Below are positions 45,041 through 56,554 of a stretch of DNA of 64,000 bases, piece by piece. The translations under genes and the position numbers were made by a program. Below the pieces are notes generated by a model that saw only the letters and a program-made list of their open reading frames with translations, searched no databases and was not told where the DNA came from. The stretch's first letter is position 1, and each line of letters opens with the position of its first letter. Source of the stretch: Dillenia suffruticosa (lineage: Eukaryota; Streptophyta; Magnoliopsida; Dilleniales; Dilleniaceae); contig JAVTVX010000031.1 of assembly GCA_033439265.1 (NCBI GenBank), forward strand, positions 10,215,501-10,279,500. The letters are read 5' to 3'.

Positions 45041-45960
45041 TTTTCTCATTTTATGTAAAATTTTTTGACAAAGAGTGAAATATTATTAAAAACCATAGTT
45101 TTGTAAATATTTTAAATGTTAAAATATTTTGATAATATTAAAAGCAAATTGAAGTGCAAATATAGAACCATGAATACAGAATATTGAAATGCACAGAACT
45201 ATAGAATAGCGTAGAACGTTGTAGTTTTGCGTGCGAAGAGCAAGACGTTGTAGTTTTTTGGAGTGGGTTGACATAATATGCATAATATTAATATTTGTGT
45301 GAAAGTTAAAATATATAAATATTAATTTGAAATTATAATATTTAAGAATTTAAATATAAAAACACACAATATTAATATTTAGTTTAAATTTTGTAAAATA
45401 TACCAAATATAAAAAATAATTTAGTTATTTAAAAATTTCATACAATAAATTAAATATTCTTTTGGTTGGTATTCAATATGAGTTTGTGCTGATCTATTTA
45501 TATATAAATGATTTAACTCTATAAGTTAAATCTCCCTTTATTCTTTTTCAATAATTTAGGAATTGTCTAGAGTTAATCACAGAGTTTTCAAATTAAAGTT
45601 TTAATCTTTTTAAGAAATATTGTCTATCTAAAACTTTTACTCTAGTAGTTTTAATTTTTGTCTAACTAAAATCTTTTAAATTGGAGTTTTAAATAAAATG
45701 TTAATCGTAATATAAAATATAAAAATATTGAATAATAAACCAAAACTAAAACTTATAAATATTAATATGCAATTTAAAATTTTATAAGAATAAAAATATT
45801 TATAAATCTATTTATAGAAAAATATTAATAATACTGTTTTGATTCATCATTTAATATTTTCATATTTTATGTTACAATTTATATTATATTTAAATAAATA
45901 TCAAATATTTAAATAAATTATTTTTTAAATTCTAAAAATTTGAATATTCGAATAATACAG
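45041..45960. other. AT-rich spacer between arrays
   Basis: No gene found. A few isolated GCAGAA/TAGAAC words near 45180-45250, otherwise simple AT-rich DNA without clear similarity to the units. Confidence 0.45.
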
Positions 45961-46860
45961 TAGTATGCAGAGCTATGGAATTTTGCATAGCAAAACTATA
46001 TAGTTCTGCTATGTAGTTCTACCGAGTAGAACGACAATATTCTATTATGCAGCAGAACTATGTAGTTCTGCGAACCATGTGGTTTTGCAGCATAGCAGAA
46101 CAACATTGTTCTGCTAAGTAGAACCACACACCTTCATTGATGAAGTTGCCTGCTTTCGTTGACAAGTATTAATTTTTTTTTTTAAATCCGAAATGTTGTC
46201 CCAAAAAAAAACTTTTTTTCTTTTTTTAAATAAGACATGTTAGCGTAATTAATTTTAAATAGTTTGTTTTAACAAATGAAAATTTTAATTCAATGGAGTT
46301 TTTTAATCTTCCAAAATATTATTATTATTTTTAAAACATTTGAAAACATTTGTTTTTGTTTTGTTTAGATACCCAAAATGAATGTCGACGATGGAAAGCA
46401 TTAGTAGTTCTACACTATGCAGAACCAATAAATAGTTCTATACTATATAGAATTACGATAATTCTGCACCGCAAAACTACCAAACTTTTGTCAGTAACAC
46501 TCGTATATAATAAAAAAATAATGATAAAAAAAACAAAATGATCTATATGATTCTTTTTTGTATTTTTACTATAATCAGAAAATTTTATAATAAAATTATC
46601 ATTATACGAGCAACACATGGCCCAAAGAAATAATATTTTTTTAATATTTAAAATTTTCCATCTTTTTAATTAATATTTTTATATTACTACAATATCATGA
46701 AAAATTTATCATAGATCATTTATTTTTTTTTTCAAATATTTCTAATATTCTTAGCGTAATCATATAATTTTTTTAAATAAAAGGATCGATAGTTCTGCAC
46801 CATGTATAATTATGGTGGTTTTGCACTGCAGAACAACCCATTTTTTTGTTGGCAACGCTC
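45961..46860. repeat. Diverged partial array unit
   Basis: A palindrome block (45961-46170: gcagaac/gttctgc and cttcgttgac words), the gtcccaaaaa marker at 46198, then AT-rich blocks like those of the main units ending in aataaaaggatcgatagttctgc near 46790. Much shorter and more diverged than units 1-3. Confidence 0.6.
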
Positions 46861-48320
46861 GTACCTGTGACTCTGAGGTAACTAAACAATGAAACACCGA
46901 ATTTGTTCAACCATAAATAGATAAATAGAGGAGGAAAAAAAAACGAAAGAAAATGGTTTCAAATAGCGCACATAGTTTTGCAGTTCCGCACTCCTACACA
47001 ACACAGAATTTCGAAGTTCTACACAATTCAGAGCTACTTAGTTCTGCACCGTGTCCCTTTTTTTCTCTCCCTTTTTTCATTACTATCTATCTCAACTAGA
47101 TCAAAATCGTATAATCGTATAATCTTATATCATTATATTATTTTTAAAAAATATTATTAATATTAATATTATATTATTCGAATCCACCATCACAAATAAC
47201 TACCTTTTTTTATATGTTATGACAAAGAACCACCATCACAAAAAAATGCACTTCTACATCTTTATATAGTTGTTCTACATATTCAGTAACTTTGAAATAT
47301 CAGTCGTAAATCCATCTTACATATTATAACACACCAATATCCATGACATATCAAGAAACCAAACGATAACGGTGTACCTACACCATGCGCAGAACAATGC
47401 AGTTCAACACAATGAAGTTCTGCACTGTGTTGAATTATACAGTTCTGCAGTTCTGCAATGCGCAAAACCATATAGTTTTGCAGTTCCGCACTTTTACATT
47501 GCGCAGAACTCCAGAGTTCTGTACTACACAGAACCACTCAATTCTGCGCCACACAGAACCACTCAGTTCTGCGCCATCTCCCTTTTTCATTTTTATATGC
47601 ACTATGAAGTTCTGCACTGTGCAGAACTATGGAGTTCTGCAGTTCTGTAATGCACAGAACCACACAGTTTTGCAATGCGTAGAACCACATAATTCTGTAG
47701 TTTCGTACTTCTGCATTGCGCAGAATTTCGGAGTTCTGCATTGCATAGAACCACTCAGTTCTGCACCATCTCCTTTTTTTATTCTTATTTGTTTTAATCG
47801 AATCTAATCGTAAATTTTGATATATCTCAACCTAATTTCTTAATCAATGATCTCATATCATTATATTACATAAAATAATAATATTAATATCAATATTAAT
47901 ATTATATTATTCGAATTCTCCATCACATAAAACAACATTTTTTTTATATGTCATGGCATTCCTGTAACATTAAATATTATATTAATATGGAATGTAAATA
48001 TTCACATATTTATCTAACACTAAATACATTATTACAAGTGTTATTCTATGGCTCTCCAACTCAAATCCATCAATAAAAAATTCCAGACTTTAGACGCCAT
48101 TATTAAAAAAAAATGTAATTCTGCAACTCCTTATAGTTGTTATGCAAAATCAATAGCCTTGAAGCATCAATTGTAAATCCACCTTATATACTATAACACA
48201 CAAAGATCCACGACATATGTAAAAACCAAACGATAGCGATGGCCTGTAAAGAAAGCAATATAAAGAAAAACAATACAAAGAGCAACCACACAAGTTTTTA
48301 ACAAAACAACCAAACAAACT
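46861..48320. repeat. Two diverged ~0.75-kb repeats with dense GTTCTGC/GCAGAAC palindromes
   Basis: The phrase aatattatattattcgaat at about 47162 recurs at about 47901, and the stretch gtaaatccatcttacatatt...accaaacgata at 47308-47368 recurs at 48171-48234. Between them, 47380-47770 holds a near-continuous run of gcagaac/gttctgc words, often as TTCTGCANNNGCAGAA palindromes. Frames up to 140 codons here result from the repeat and have no domain. The block ends abruptly at 48320, where gypsy sequence starts. Confidence 0.65.
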
Positions 48321-48738
48321 AAGGTGCGTGAGTAGAAGAAGCACCGTCCGGTGCTCGTGGAGTCTCAAGTACCCTAAAAGCCTCAGGCACTAAGGGACTC
48401 TCCAGTGGTGACCGCGCCTACCACATCTAGGTGACATAATTCTGCAAAGAGAGCACCGTTTTATTAGATATAAGCAAAGATTAGGGTTAGTTACCGGGTA
48501 ACTAACTCCCTAAAATAGAATTCGAGTTATGAATGAAGGTATTCGAATGCGGAATCATGGAATGTATGTCTCGTATATCGTATCCTTTACAATAAATGAT
48601 TTTATATGCCTATGACTATGTACGAGACTTTAAATGACTGTATGAAACTCTCTAATGCATTGAAAACTTTTAAACGTACTTGGGAAGACTTTTACTACTA
48701 TCTTTTCTCTAAACTAGACGTTTTGATATCAATAGAAC
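48321..48738 (-). pseudogene. Stub of a second gypsy copy: leader and first gag codons
   Basis: Aligns with 56101-56554: leader, gag start (ATG at 48437; 56216 in the other copy) and the first roughly 38 codons (M-S-P-R-C-G-R-R-G). It lies outside the LTR at 48739, so that LTR has an element on both sides. The primer-binding site here has decayed (TTGATATCAAAACG). Truncated on the left at 48320 where AT-rich repeat DNA begins. Confidence 0.8.
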
Positions 48739-50815
48739 TGTCACGCCCCGAACCGGGGTAGTGAGCAGCTGCCCGTTGCCCTGAATGCTGACTATATTTT
48801 TACAGAAAATCAGACAGAATCTCCCTATAAATCGGAGGTCTCCCATGTACAAATAAACCTGTATAATTTAAAATTATCCTATAAATAAAATAAAATAGTC
48901 ATCCCGGCCTCACAACAACCCACCAACCACAGCAGATATCTAGAACAACGCCAGACTATGTAAATTATCAACAATCCTAGCCACAGACCTCTATTGTCAT
49001 GTCCAGCTAGAGCATGAGCAGCCATCACACCGAGCGGACCTAAGTTTTGTACAATTTACAATCAATTTTCCCGAGTTAACATTTAAACACTACAATTCGA
49101 CTCAATGCAAATAAAATATGAGAGCTTCACAATTTAATGTACATAAATTATACAGTCAATCCCAAATAAAAACATGGTCAGCTACGGACCTCAAGGTCAA
49201 GACCTCACAGGGTCGAAAATAAAGTACGGAGCTCATATCTCAACTTAATCTAAATCTTACCGTCGAAAAATACTCAAATTCGCCAACTAGCTACCAATTT
49301 CTCAAGAGCCGAAGCATCACTCTAGTACAATAATCCTGTCTGAAGAGAGAAAGAATAGGGGTGAGTATCAAGGAAGATACCCAGTGAGTGAGGGGATTAA
49401 TCTCAAGTACTAATAGTGTAGGTGAATATTGGAGTGTCAAATAATATTATTCATAACCAATAATTCAAATTTTACAGTAAATCATGATACGTTCGTTAAA
49501 ATGAATTCATTTAATCATTCACACGTTAACATACATATATGCATCCATTGAAAATCAAGTAGATCATAGAGCAAGCCGAAAAGATTTTGGTAAACGTCAA
49601 CCATGACCAAGGACAGACAAATCAGGGGTTTTATTATACATAAAGTTCAAAAGTCGCTTTCTACCTCGACGTTGGCCATGAGTTCGCTGGGGTTAGCTCA
49701 TCATCGTGTATAGGATCCTGTCCGGTGCTAGACGGTGGCGTCACACACGTCCTCCCCCTTACTTGGGTTCAACCGGCGGCGCCTATACCCATTAGACATA
49801 TGATGTTTATGGATACCTCCTGTAGAAGCGTATCCGTGTAACCCGAAACCTCTATAAACACTCTTTGTAGTTACGAAATTTATCAAATAATGCCATATCA
49901 TCATATCATCTCAACTTAGTAGGCATCCAACCTACATAGTCAAATCATCTCATCATATCCTCAAAACAATTCAAATCTGTGTGTCAATATATTTCATCGA
50001 AATCATTTAAATTCAACAAACCAATACAATGATAGAATAGAAAATATTTCATTTCTCAAATCATGACACAATTTCATTTCATTCCAAACATGAATACATA
50101 ATCGTAGAAAACATAAGTACGACACTCCAATAATCACAAAACAGATTTGAATTTCAATTCCATACGTCGAGACAATACATATCAAAAGCATGTTTTATTA
50201 AAAATATGGTAAAATCAGGTTTCACTATTTCATGCAGGTCCTACTCACTTTTCTAGGGAGGGTGGTCACTCCATATTTTAAAAAATTATCAAATCTAACT
50301 CCTTGAGTCTAAAAAGAATTAACCTAATCAGATTATCACAATTTAACATCAGATAGTAGCCTATTAACGGATTTTCCATTTTCTTTCCTAATTAATACAA
50401 CCTTAATTTATACTATCTCCTTTCTATATTCTCATTTCATAAATTTCAAATTATCTGCTAACAAATGATCAAATTTCCAATATTTCCCATTTTTCTAATT
50501 TTTTTCGAATTTAACATATTTCAGAACATATATATAGCTTCCGATTCTAATTTCAACCTAAATTCGATAAAATTTATTTCAAACATTTAAGTGATTGCAT
50601 TTCTCTCTCACCTAGGGTTTTGCAAATCTCAGATCTAGGTTTCATTCGCCTGTTGAATTGGTTTAAAATCTGTAATATTTTTAAATTTGAACAATATTAG
50701 CAAGTAACTCAAATTCTAAATACCCAACCCTAGAACTACAACTAACATAGCCGTTACCTGAGTGAAGAAGTCGCGACCTAGGGTTTCTACGGGGACTGCG
50801 GCGACTGTTTTCGAA

Positions 50816-51440
50816 GGAGACAGCTGGTCGCGGGCTCGCGGGCCGTTGTGGGCTGGTGTGCTCATGGGCTGGTGGGCTCACGGGCAGGCGGGGTTGCGGG
50901 CTGGCGGGCTCGTGGGCTATTGAGCTCGTGGGCTATCGCAGGTTGGTGGGATCACGGGCAGAGCGTGCGCTCGTGAGCTGTACTACAGTCGCGCGCTCGC
51001 GGGTTGCGGGCAATAGTGGGCTGGAGCGCGCTTGTGCGCAGGGGCGCTCCCGAGCAGGCGCGCGCTCGCGCTTGCGCTGTGGAGTGCTGGCGCGGGGAAG
51101 CGCGTGCAGTGGTGTGCTTGAGCTCGTGCAGGGAGGATCGCGCTGTGGCACGTTCGTGGGAGGGAGGAGCTGCAGCGGCTGTGGTGCACTCGTGGTGGTG
51201 GCGTGCGTGGAAGCTCGCAGCGGAGTGTGATCGAGAGGGAGGGAGATTGCGAGAGAGAGAGAGTGAGCTACGGAGAGAGAGAGAAACAGTGAGAGAGAGA
51301 ATCCAAGAGGGAAAGATAGAGAGGGAGAGAAGAAGAAGAAGATGGTGGTGGTGGTGCGTGGCGGAGTGGAGCGGCGGGTCGTGGGAAGGGGAAGAGGCGG
51401 AGAGAGAAAGAGAGAGGAAAAGAGGAGAGAGGAGAGAGAG
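50816..51440. repeat. GC-rich and GA-rich island in left gypsy LTR
   Basis: Irregular repeats of gggctcgcgggctggtg-like words rich in CpG, then a GA-rich tract. Compared with the right LTR (58620-59400) the order is kept, but copy number of the short words differs. Open frames on both strands (up to 153 codons) are side effects of composition. Confidence 0.8.
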
Positions 51441-51522
51441 GAAGAATTTGGGCTTTAAGCCCTAATTTGATGTGCTGCGTTTTGGCTCAAAATGCAGCAC
51501 TCATTTCTTTCTGTTTTTTTTA

Positions 51523-51570
51523 CTCTTATTATTATTATTATTATTATTTACATATATATATATATATATT
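51523..51570. repeat. (ATT)n and (TA)n microsatellites in left LTR
   Basis: About nine ATT units followed by about nine TA units; the right LTR has the same pair at 59463-59514 with different lengths. Confidence 0.9.
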
Positions 51571-51756
51571 CATTTTACATTAAAATTCACGGATACGGTA
51601 AAAATTTAAAATATATAAAAAAATTCAATTTAAATACCCCAAAATCAAAAATCAAAATAAATGAAAAATTTCTCTATATATATATAACTGAGAAATATTT
51701 TATTTAATTTCTGAACAGGAGTACAATAGTACGGACACCACAGTGTCGGAATTACA

Positions 51757-51770
51757 TTTTCTAACCCCTT
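51757..51770 (-). promoter_or_regulatory. Gypsy polypurine tract
   Basis: Coding-strand AAGGGGTTAGAAAA directly before the LTR start TGTAAT. Confidence 0.7.
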
Positions 51771-51873
51771 AAAAATAAATTTCATCCTAGAAATTAAAAG
51801 AGGGCTAAACAGCAAATAAATGGAGGTACTGTCTCCTCATAGCCTTCTCGGGCTCTTAGGTCTTTTCCTCGAC

Positions 51874-52107
51874 CTAGTCACTCCTCCACAAGACTCTGAC
51901 CAACGAGACTTTTTTGCTCCGCAACTTCCTGACCTGCCAATCTAGAATAGCCACGGGCTGAACTAGAAGACTAAGATCCTCTCGTAATTCAACAGGTGGA
52001 GGCTCAAGTACATGAGAAAGATCAGCCAAATACTTCTTGAGTATTGAGATATGGAAGACGTCGTGAAAACGTGATAGTTCATCTGACAGCTCTAATCTGT
52101 ATGCCAT
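51874..52107 (-). pseudogene. Gypsy integrase C-terminal / chromodomain region
   Basis: The open stretch reads MAYRLELSDELSRFHDVFHI, S-I-L-K-K-Y, DLSHVLEPPPVELREDLS and Q-P-V-A-I-L-D, then LVRVLWR. This matches the C-terminal region shared by Del/Tekay-type gypsy integrases that leads into a chromodomain. The following part (usually ATWE) is in another frame or lost. Confidence 0.75.
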
Positions 52108-52139
52108 ACTTCAAACCCTCTCAAGGATATGGAAGTGTC

Positions 52140-53050
52140 TAATATATCTGGGGCTTAACTTGCCCCACTATCTGAATCGTATAACTCTCTTTCAATGAGA
52201 TATTCTCAAAAAAACCATATCTCCAGTGGCAAACTCAAGAGGTCGCCGCCTACGATCGGCATATGCCTTTTGCCTGTCCTAGGTGGCTTTCATCCGCTCA
52301 TGGATGACCTTTACTTTATCTTTCGTTTCCTTAATCAGCTCAACACTGCTGAGACGTCGCTCTCCGACCTCATCCCAGTATATCGGGGTGCGACACTTCC
52401 TGCCATATAGTGCCTCATACAGGGGCATCTCTATACTGGCCTCATAGCTGTTATTATATGCGAATTCGACCAGTGGAAGGTGTCGATCCCAACTATCACA
52501 GAAATCCATCACACATGCCCTCAACATGTACTCAAGGGTCTGAATGGTCCTCTATGACTGACCATCTGTTTGTAGATGATAAGCTGTACTAAAATTCAGC
52601 CTTGTGCCCATTGCCTCCTGCAATTTGGGCCAAAATCTGGAAGTAAATCTCGGGTCCCTACCTGATACTATCGACACAGGAACACCATACAGCCGGACTA
52701 TCGTATTAATGTAAAGACATGCCAAGGTCTCCAAAGGATAGTCACTGCAAATAAGAAAAAAATGAGCGAACTTGGTGAGTCAATCTACAATTACCCAAAT
52801 GGTATCATGCCGTGATAAAGTCCGCGATAGTCCTATCACAAAATCCATAGTAATGTGATCCTATTTCCACTCAGGGATGGGTAAGGACTGTAATGTACTA
52901 GCTGGCCGCTGATGCTCGGCCTTCACCTGCTGGCAAACTAAACATCTAGTCACAAAATCCGAGATTTCCCGTTTCATGCCAGACCACCAATAACTATCCC
53001 GAATGGCTCGATACATCTTGATACTACCCAAATGCAATGCATAAGCGGAA
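52140..53050 (-). pseudogene. Gypsy integrase core, relic
   Basis: Zinc-finger remnants near 52900-53000 and a core at 52734-52279: GVPVSIVSGRDPRFTSRFW, AYHLQTDGQS, then after a stop RTIQTLEYMLRACVMDF and LVEFAYNNSY. At 52660-52662 the catalytic Asp of the usual SDRDPRF reads Gly. At 52552-52554 a TAG stands where the catalytic Glu (GQSE) is expected. Two of three DDE residues are thus gone. Confidence 0.8.
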
Positions 53051-53071
53051 GAGTGTGCCTCCTCAAGTCTG

Positions 53072-53760
53072 CTACAACATTATCAAACCATCTTCTCGGA
53101 TCCCGAAGTCTCCGCCCTCAACTCTGCGGACTCTATTCGCAATACCCTGGATCTCCTCATTTATACCCTGGAGCTCTCTGATACGGTCGAACAAAGTCGG
53201 CTTAACTTCGAATCTGGCTAGTAAACCTTCTTGATCATCACTAGTCAAACTAACTCCTAAGGCTCGGAGTCCTACCAGACAAGAGAGGTATGCTTCCTCT
53301 GTGGATTGTGAGGATGATGCCGACTTCTGACTCAAGGCATCTGCTACAACATTCGCCTTGCCCGGATGATAGTCAATGATGAGATCATAATCTTTGAGGA
53401 GTTCTAACCATCTTCTTTGTCTCAAATTTAGCTCTTTTTGGGTGAAAAGGTACTTTAAACTCTTGTGATCTGTGAATACTTTGCAGGTTACCCCATAAAG
53501 ATAATGCCGCCATATCTTAACGCGAAGACTATGGCTGTCAACTCTAAATCGTGCGTTGGGTAGTTAATTTCATGTTTTTTCAGCTGTCGCGAGACATATG
53601 CAATAACCCGACCATTCTGCATCAGAATACAACCCAATCCCTGTCGACTAGCATTATTGTATATTATATATTCTTGACTACTAGCGGGAAGGGCTAAAAT
53701 AAGAGCGGATATCAACCGTTGTTTGAGCTCCTAGAAACTCGCCTTACAACAGTCATCCCA
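53072..53760 (-). pseudogene. Gypsy RNase H, relic
   Basis: 53715-53488 reads [40 protein letters not shown]. The first catalytic position, normally Asp in SDAS, is Asn in the phrase YNNAS. 53425-53072 continues [20 protein letters not shown] and [11 protein letters not shown], the C-terminal signature. Frame break between the two parts near 53440-53490. Confidence 0.8.
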
Positions 53761-54260
53761 AACAAACTTGACCCCCTTCTGGGTCAATCTACACAGCAGA
53801 GCAGCTATCTCGGAGTATCTGCAATACCACCCGAAGGTGCTGAACATGATCTTCATCACTCTGTGAATATATCAAGATGTCATCGATGAATATGATGACG
53901 AACCAATCCAAATAGTCGTGAAAAACTTGGTTCATCAGATCCATAAAAGTAGTTGGGGCATTAGTCAGCCCAAACGGCATGACTAGAAACTCGTAATGGC
54001 CTTATCGGCATGCGAGAAGCTGTCTTGGGCACATTTTTAGCCCGAATTCTCAATTGATGATAACCCGAACGGAGATCAATCTTAAAGAAAACCGTAACTC
54101 TCTACAGCTGATCAAACAAATCATCTATACATGGTAAGGGATATCTGTTTTTTATGGTGGCTTTGTTCAATTGCCTATAATCCACACAAAGTCTAAGTGT
54201 ACAATCTTTCTCCTTTATAAAAAACACCGGAGCGCCCCAAGGTGAAGTGCTCGGGCGAAT
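53761..54260 (-). pseudogene. Gypsy reverse transcriptase, relic
   Basis: 53980-53789 reads [20 protein letters not shown], then [11 protein letters not shown] with the catalytic F-I-D-D at 53879-53890 intact. N-terminal parts (L-C-V-D-Y-R region) are readable in other frames near 54150-54250. Stops separate them. Confidence 0.8.
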
Positions 54261-54369
54261 AAACCCCTTTATCCAGAAGTTTTACTGCAACTGGATCTTA
54301 AGCTCTCTCAGTTCCGTAGGCGCCATTTTATACAGCGGAATAGAAATAATATTGGTCCCTGGTACTAAA

Positions 54370-54756
54370 TCAATCTCGAAATCGAACTCCCAAACTGGTG
54401 ATAATCCGGGAAGCTCCTTGGGGAATACCTCTGGAAACTCCTACCAGATAAGCCATACTACCACGGTGTACTAAGCGTTTGGCCTTCATAACAGATATAA
54501 TACAGCGGGATAATACTCGTCTCTCGCCTCGGAATACTAATGGTGGCTGCCTGAACCTCCGAAACTTAACCTCCTTCGTGAAACAATCCACGGAAGCCCA
54601 GTGTAAACTCAGCCAATCCATCTCTAGGATGGCATCAAAATCCGTGATAGGGAGCGGAATTAGATTTGTCTCTAATACCGCCTCCCTAATATCGACCTCA
54701 CAGCCCCTATAGACTGTATCTCGAATGATATGCTTGTCAAGATGAGTGACTACCAT
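54370..54756 (-). pseudogene. Gypsy aspartic protease and linker to RT, relic
   Basis: A 128-codon open stretch with DFDAILEMDWLSLHWASVDC, the plant gypsy protease C-terminal signature (usual form DFDVILGMDWL). The Gly before MDW is Glu here. The catalytic DTG/DSG triad lies upstream (about 54780-54860) and is not readable in the same frame. Confidence 0.7.
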
Positions 54757-54956
54757 AATCTTCTCATCAAGAGAGGTCTATCAGAATGGCGAGTGAACGT
54801 GTCGCTCAGATATGAAAAATTTGACCCGGTATCTATAAGAATACGGCATCGATATCAAATATTCGTATGGTATCTAAATGTGAGGAAGGGAAAGAGATTA
54901 AAGATATTTAAAATGCAAAGAAAAGTAGACAAATTCATCTATATATCAAACTAGTT

Positions 54957-56216
54957 AAGTTTCTAAAACTTTAACTAGTCAAAACTGTATATCGATATCA
55001 TGATATACAAAAAGCTCATACAGAAATACAGCAAAAGTACTACACTGAGAGATCTGCGGGAGGATTAGCAATAATAACATCAGGGTTTACCTATGCGTCC
55101 TCCTGTGTTATCGCAAACACACGAGCCTGGGCGCTAGGTTGCTGTTGCGACGGTCCTAGCACTGTATTACTCCCGGCTACAGTCCGAGAAGTAGTAAGAA
55201 CTGAGTGCATAGGTTGTCTCTGTATAGTAGACTGTGTAGAGACATTAGGAGCTTGTACCCTAAAGCCCTGTGGTCGAGATCCCTGTCCTGGTCATACTGG
55301 TCCAAAACCTCTACCCCTCTTCGAAAATTGTTTACCTAGTAACCCAGTCTTCCTTTTCTGGTGACAATCACCTCTGATAGTGTAAAAGACAGAGTCACCA
55401 TCATATACTTCCTAATACTCAGTTGTAGGCCATCTTCAAACTTGAACCTCATCTAAGCCGGTGTAGCCATATCGGGGACGAACGCTGCTAGTCGTCTGAG
55501 CTCAGTCTCGTACTCTAAAACTAACCTCGTCCCCTAGCGTAAGTGTAGGAACTCCATCCTCATCCGGTCCTGTTGGAACCGGGTGAACTACCTGCGGTCG
55601 AACTCTCATAAAGAGTCCTCCCACCGTAGGATCTGTGTAGCACTATCACGGATAGCCTCCCATCACGAGAGGGCATCTCCGTCAAGGAGTCTCTCAGTAA
55701 CTCTCAATCTGAACTCCTCTAACAACCCCAAATCCGTAAGGATCCTACGAGTCCTGTTGATCCAGTGCTTCGTTGCTACGGCATCACTGGATCCTAAAAA
55801 GTTTGTACTCCGAGCTGCCGAGACTCTTACACCAACTGAGTGAGCTCGTGGATGTGCCTCAAAGTAGTCGACGTCTTAACGGTCGAAGTAGAAACAGAAG
55901 GACCAACCACTGAAGGAGGAATCGGTGTCGTAGATGCAGGTACGGCCGCGGGTGTTGTCGCTGGAGTTTGAAGTGGAGGCGGTGGCATCTGCACCCCATA
56001 TCTACTGTACCACTCCTGCCACTGCCTTAAGGCATCGAGTGGTGATGAAGGAATCTCGGTTGTACCAGCTGGTGGAGGTACTGGGGGTGGCACTGGAGAA
56101 GGTGCGTGAGTAGAAGAAGCACCCTTCGATGCTTGTGGAGCCTCAAGTGACCTAAAAGCCTCAGGCATTGAGGGACTCTCTGGTGGTACACCGCGCCTAC
56201 CACATCTAGGTGGCAT
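54957..56216 (-). pseudogene. Gypsy gag, relic
   Basis: Start codon at 56216 (MPPRCGRRG). The first 130 residues (56216-55827) are Pro/Ser/Thr-rich, typical of the disordered N-terminus of Del/Tekay gag, ending HIHELTQLV. The capsid (about 55800-55440) and nucleocapsid parts continue in changing frames. The same start sits at 48437 in the stub copy. Confidence 0.75.
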
Positions 56217-56432
56217 AATTATACAAAGAGAGCACCGTTTCATTAGATATAAGCAAGGATTAGGGTTAGTTACCGGGTAACTAACCCCCTAAAATAGAAT
56301 TCGAGTTATGAATGAAGGTATTCGAATGCAGAATCATGAAATGTATGCTTCGTATATTGTACCCTTTACAATAAATGATCTTATATGCCTATGACCGTGT
56401 ACGAGACTTTAAATGACTGTATGAAACTCTTT

Positions 56433-56506
56433 AATGCATTGAGAACTTTTAAACGTACTTGGGAAGACTAATGCATTGAGAACTTTTAAACGTACTTGGA
56501 AAGACT
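56433..56506. repeat. Two-copy 37-bp tandem duplication in gypsy leader
   Basis: Units 56433-56469 and 56470-56506 differ at one base. The stub copy (about 48655-48690) has one unit, so the duplication arose after the two copies separated. Confidence 0.9.
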
Positions 56507-56536
56507 TTTACTACTATATTTTCTCTAACCTAGACA

Positions 56537-56547
56537 CTCTGATACCA
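56537..56547 (-). promoter_or_regulatory. Gypsy primer-binding site
   Basis: Coding-strand TGGTATCAGAG, matching the initiator-Met tRNA 3' end, seven bases inside the 5' LTR. Confidence 0.8.
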
Positions 56548-56554
56548 ACAGAAT

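Larger units (their letters stand above)
48739..51756 (-). repeat. Gypsy LTR, left copy (3.0 kb)
   Basis: On the coding (minus) strand it runs from TGTAATTCCGACACTG to CCGGTTCGGGGCGTGACA. Aligns with 56555-59705 along its length. Contains a GC-rich repeat island (50816-51230), a GA-rich tract (51230-51440), (ATT)n and (TA)n runs at 51523-51570. It serves as 3' LTR of the element on its right and is also the 5' LTR of the stub on its left. Confidence 0.9.

Noticed and set aside
36900..47800. CRISPR-like regularly spaced palindromes
   Set aside because: Spacing is irregular, words are short and diverged, there are no unique spacers or cas genes, and the context is a plant nuclear genome.
47385..47807. 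140-codon Cys/Asn/His-rich frame
   Set aside because: Generated by alternating gcagaac/gttctgc words, which avoid stops in several frames.
50856..51465. Long open frames of 124 and 153 codons, Gly/Arg/Ser-rich, in a GC-rich block
   Set aside because: They follow the short-word repeats of the gypsy LTR island, exist on both strands, and show no domain.
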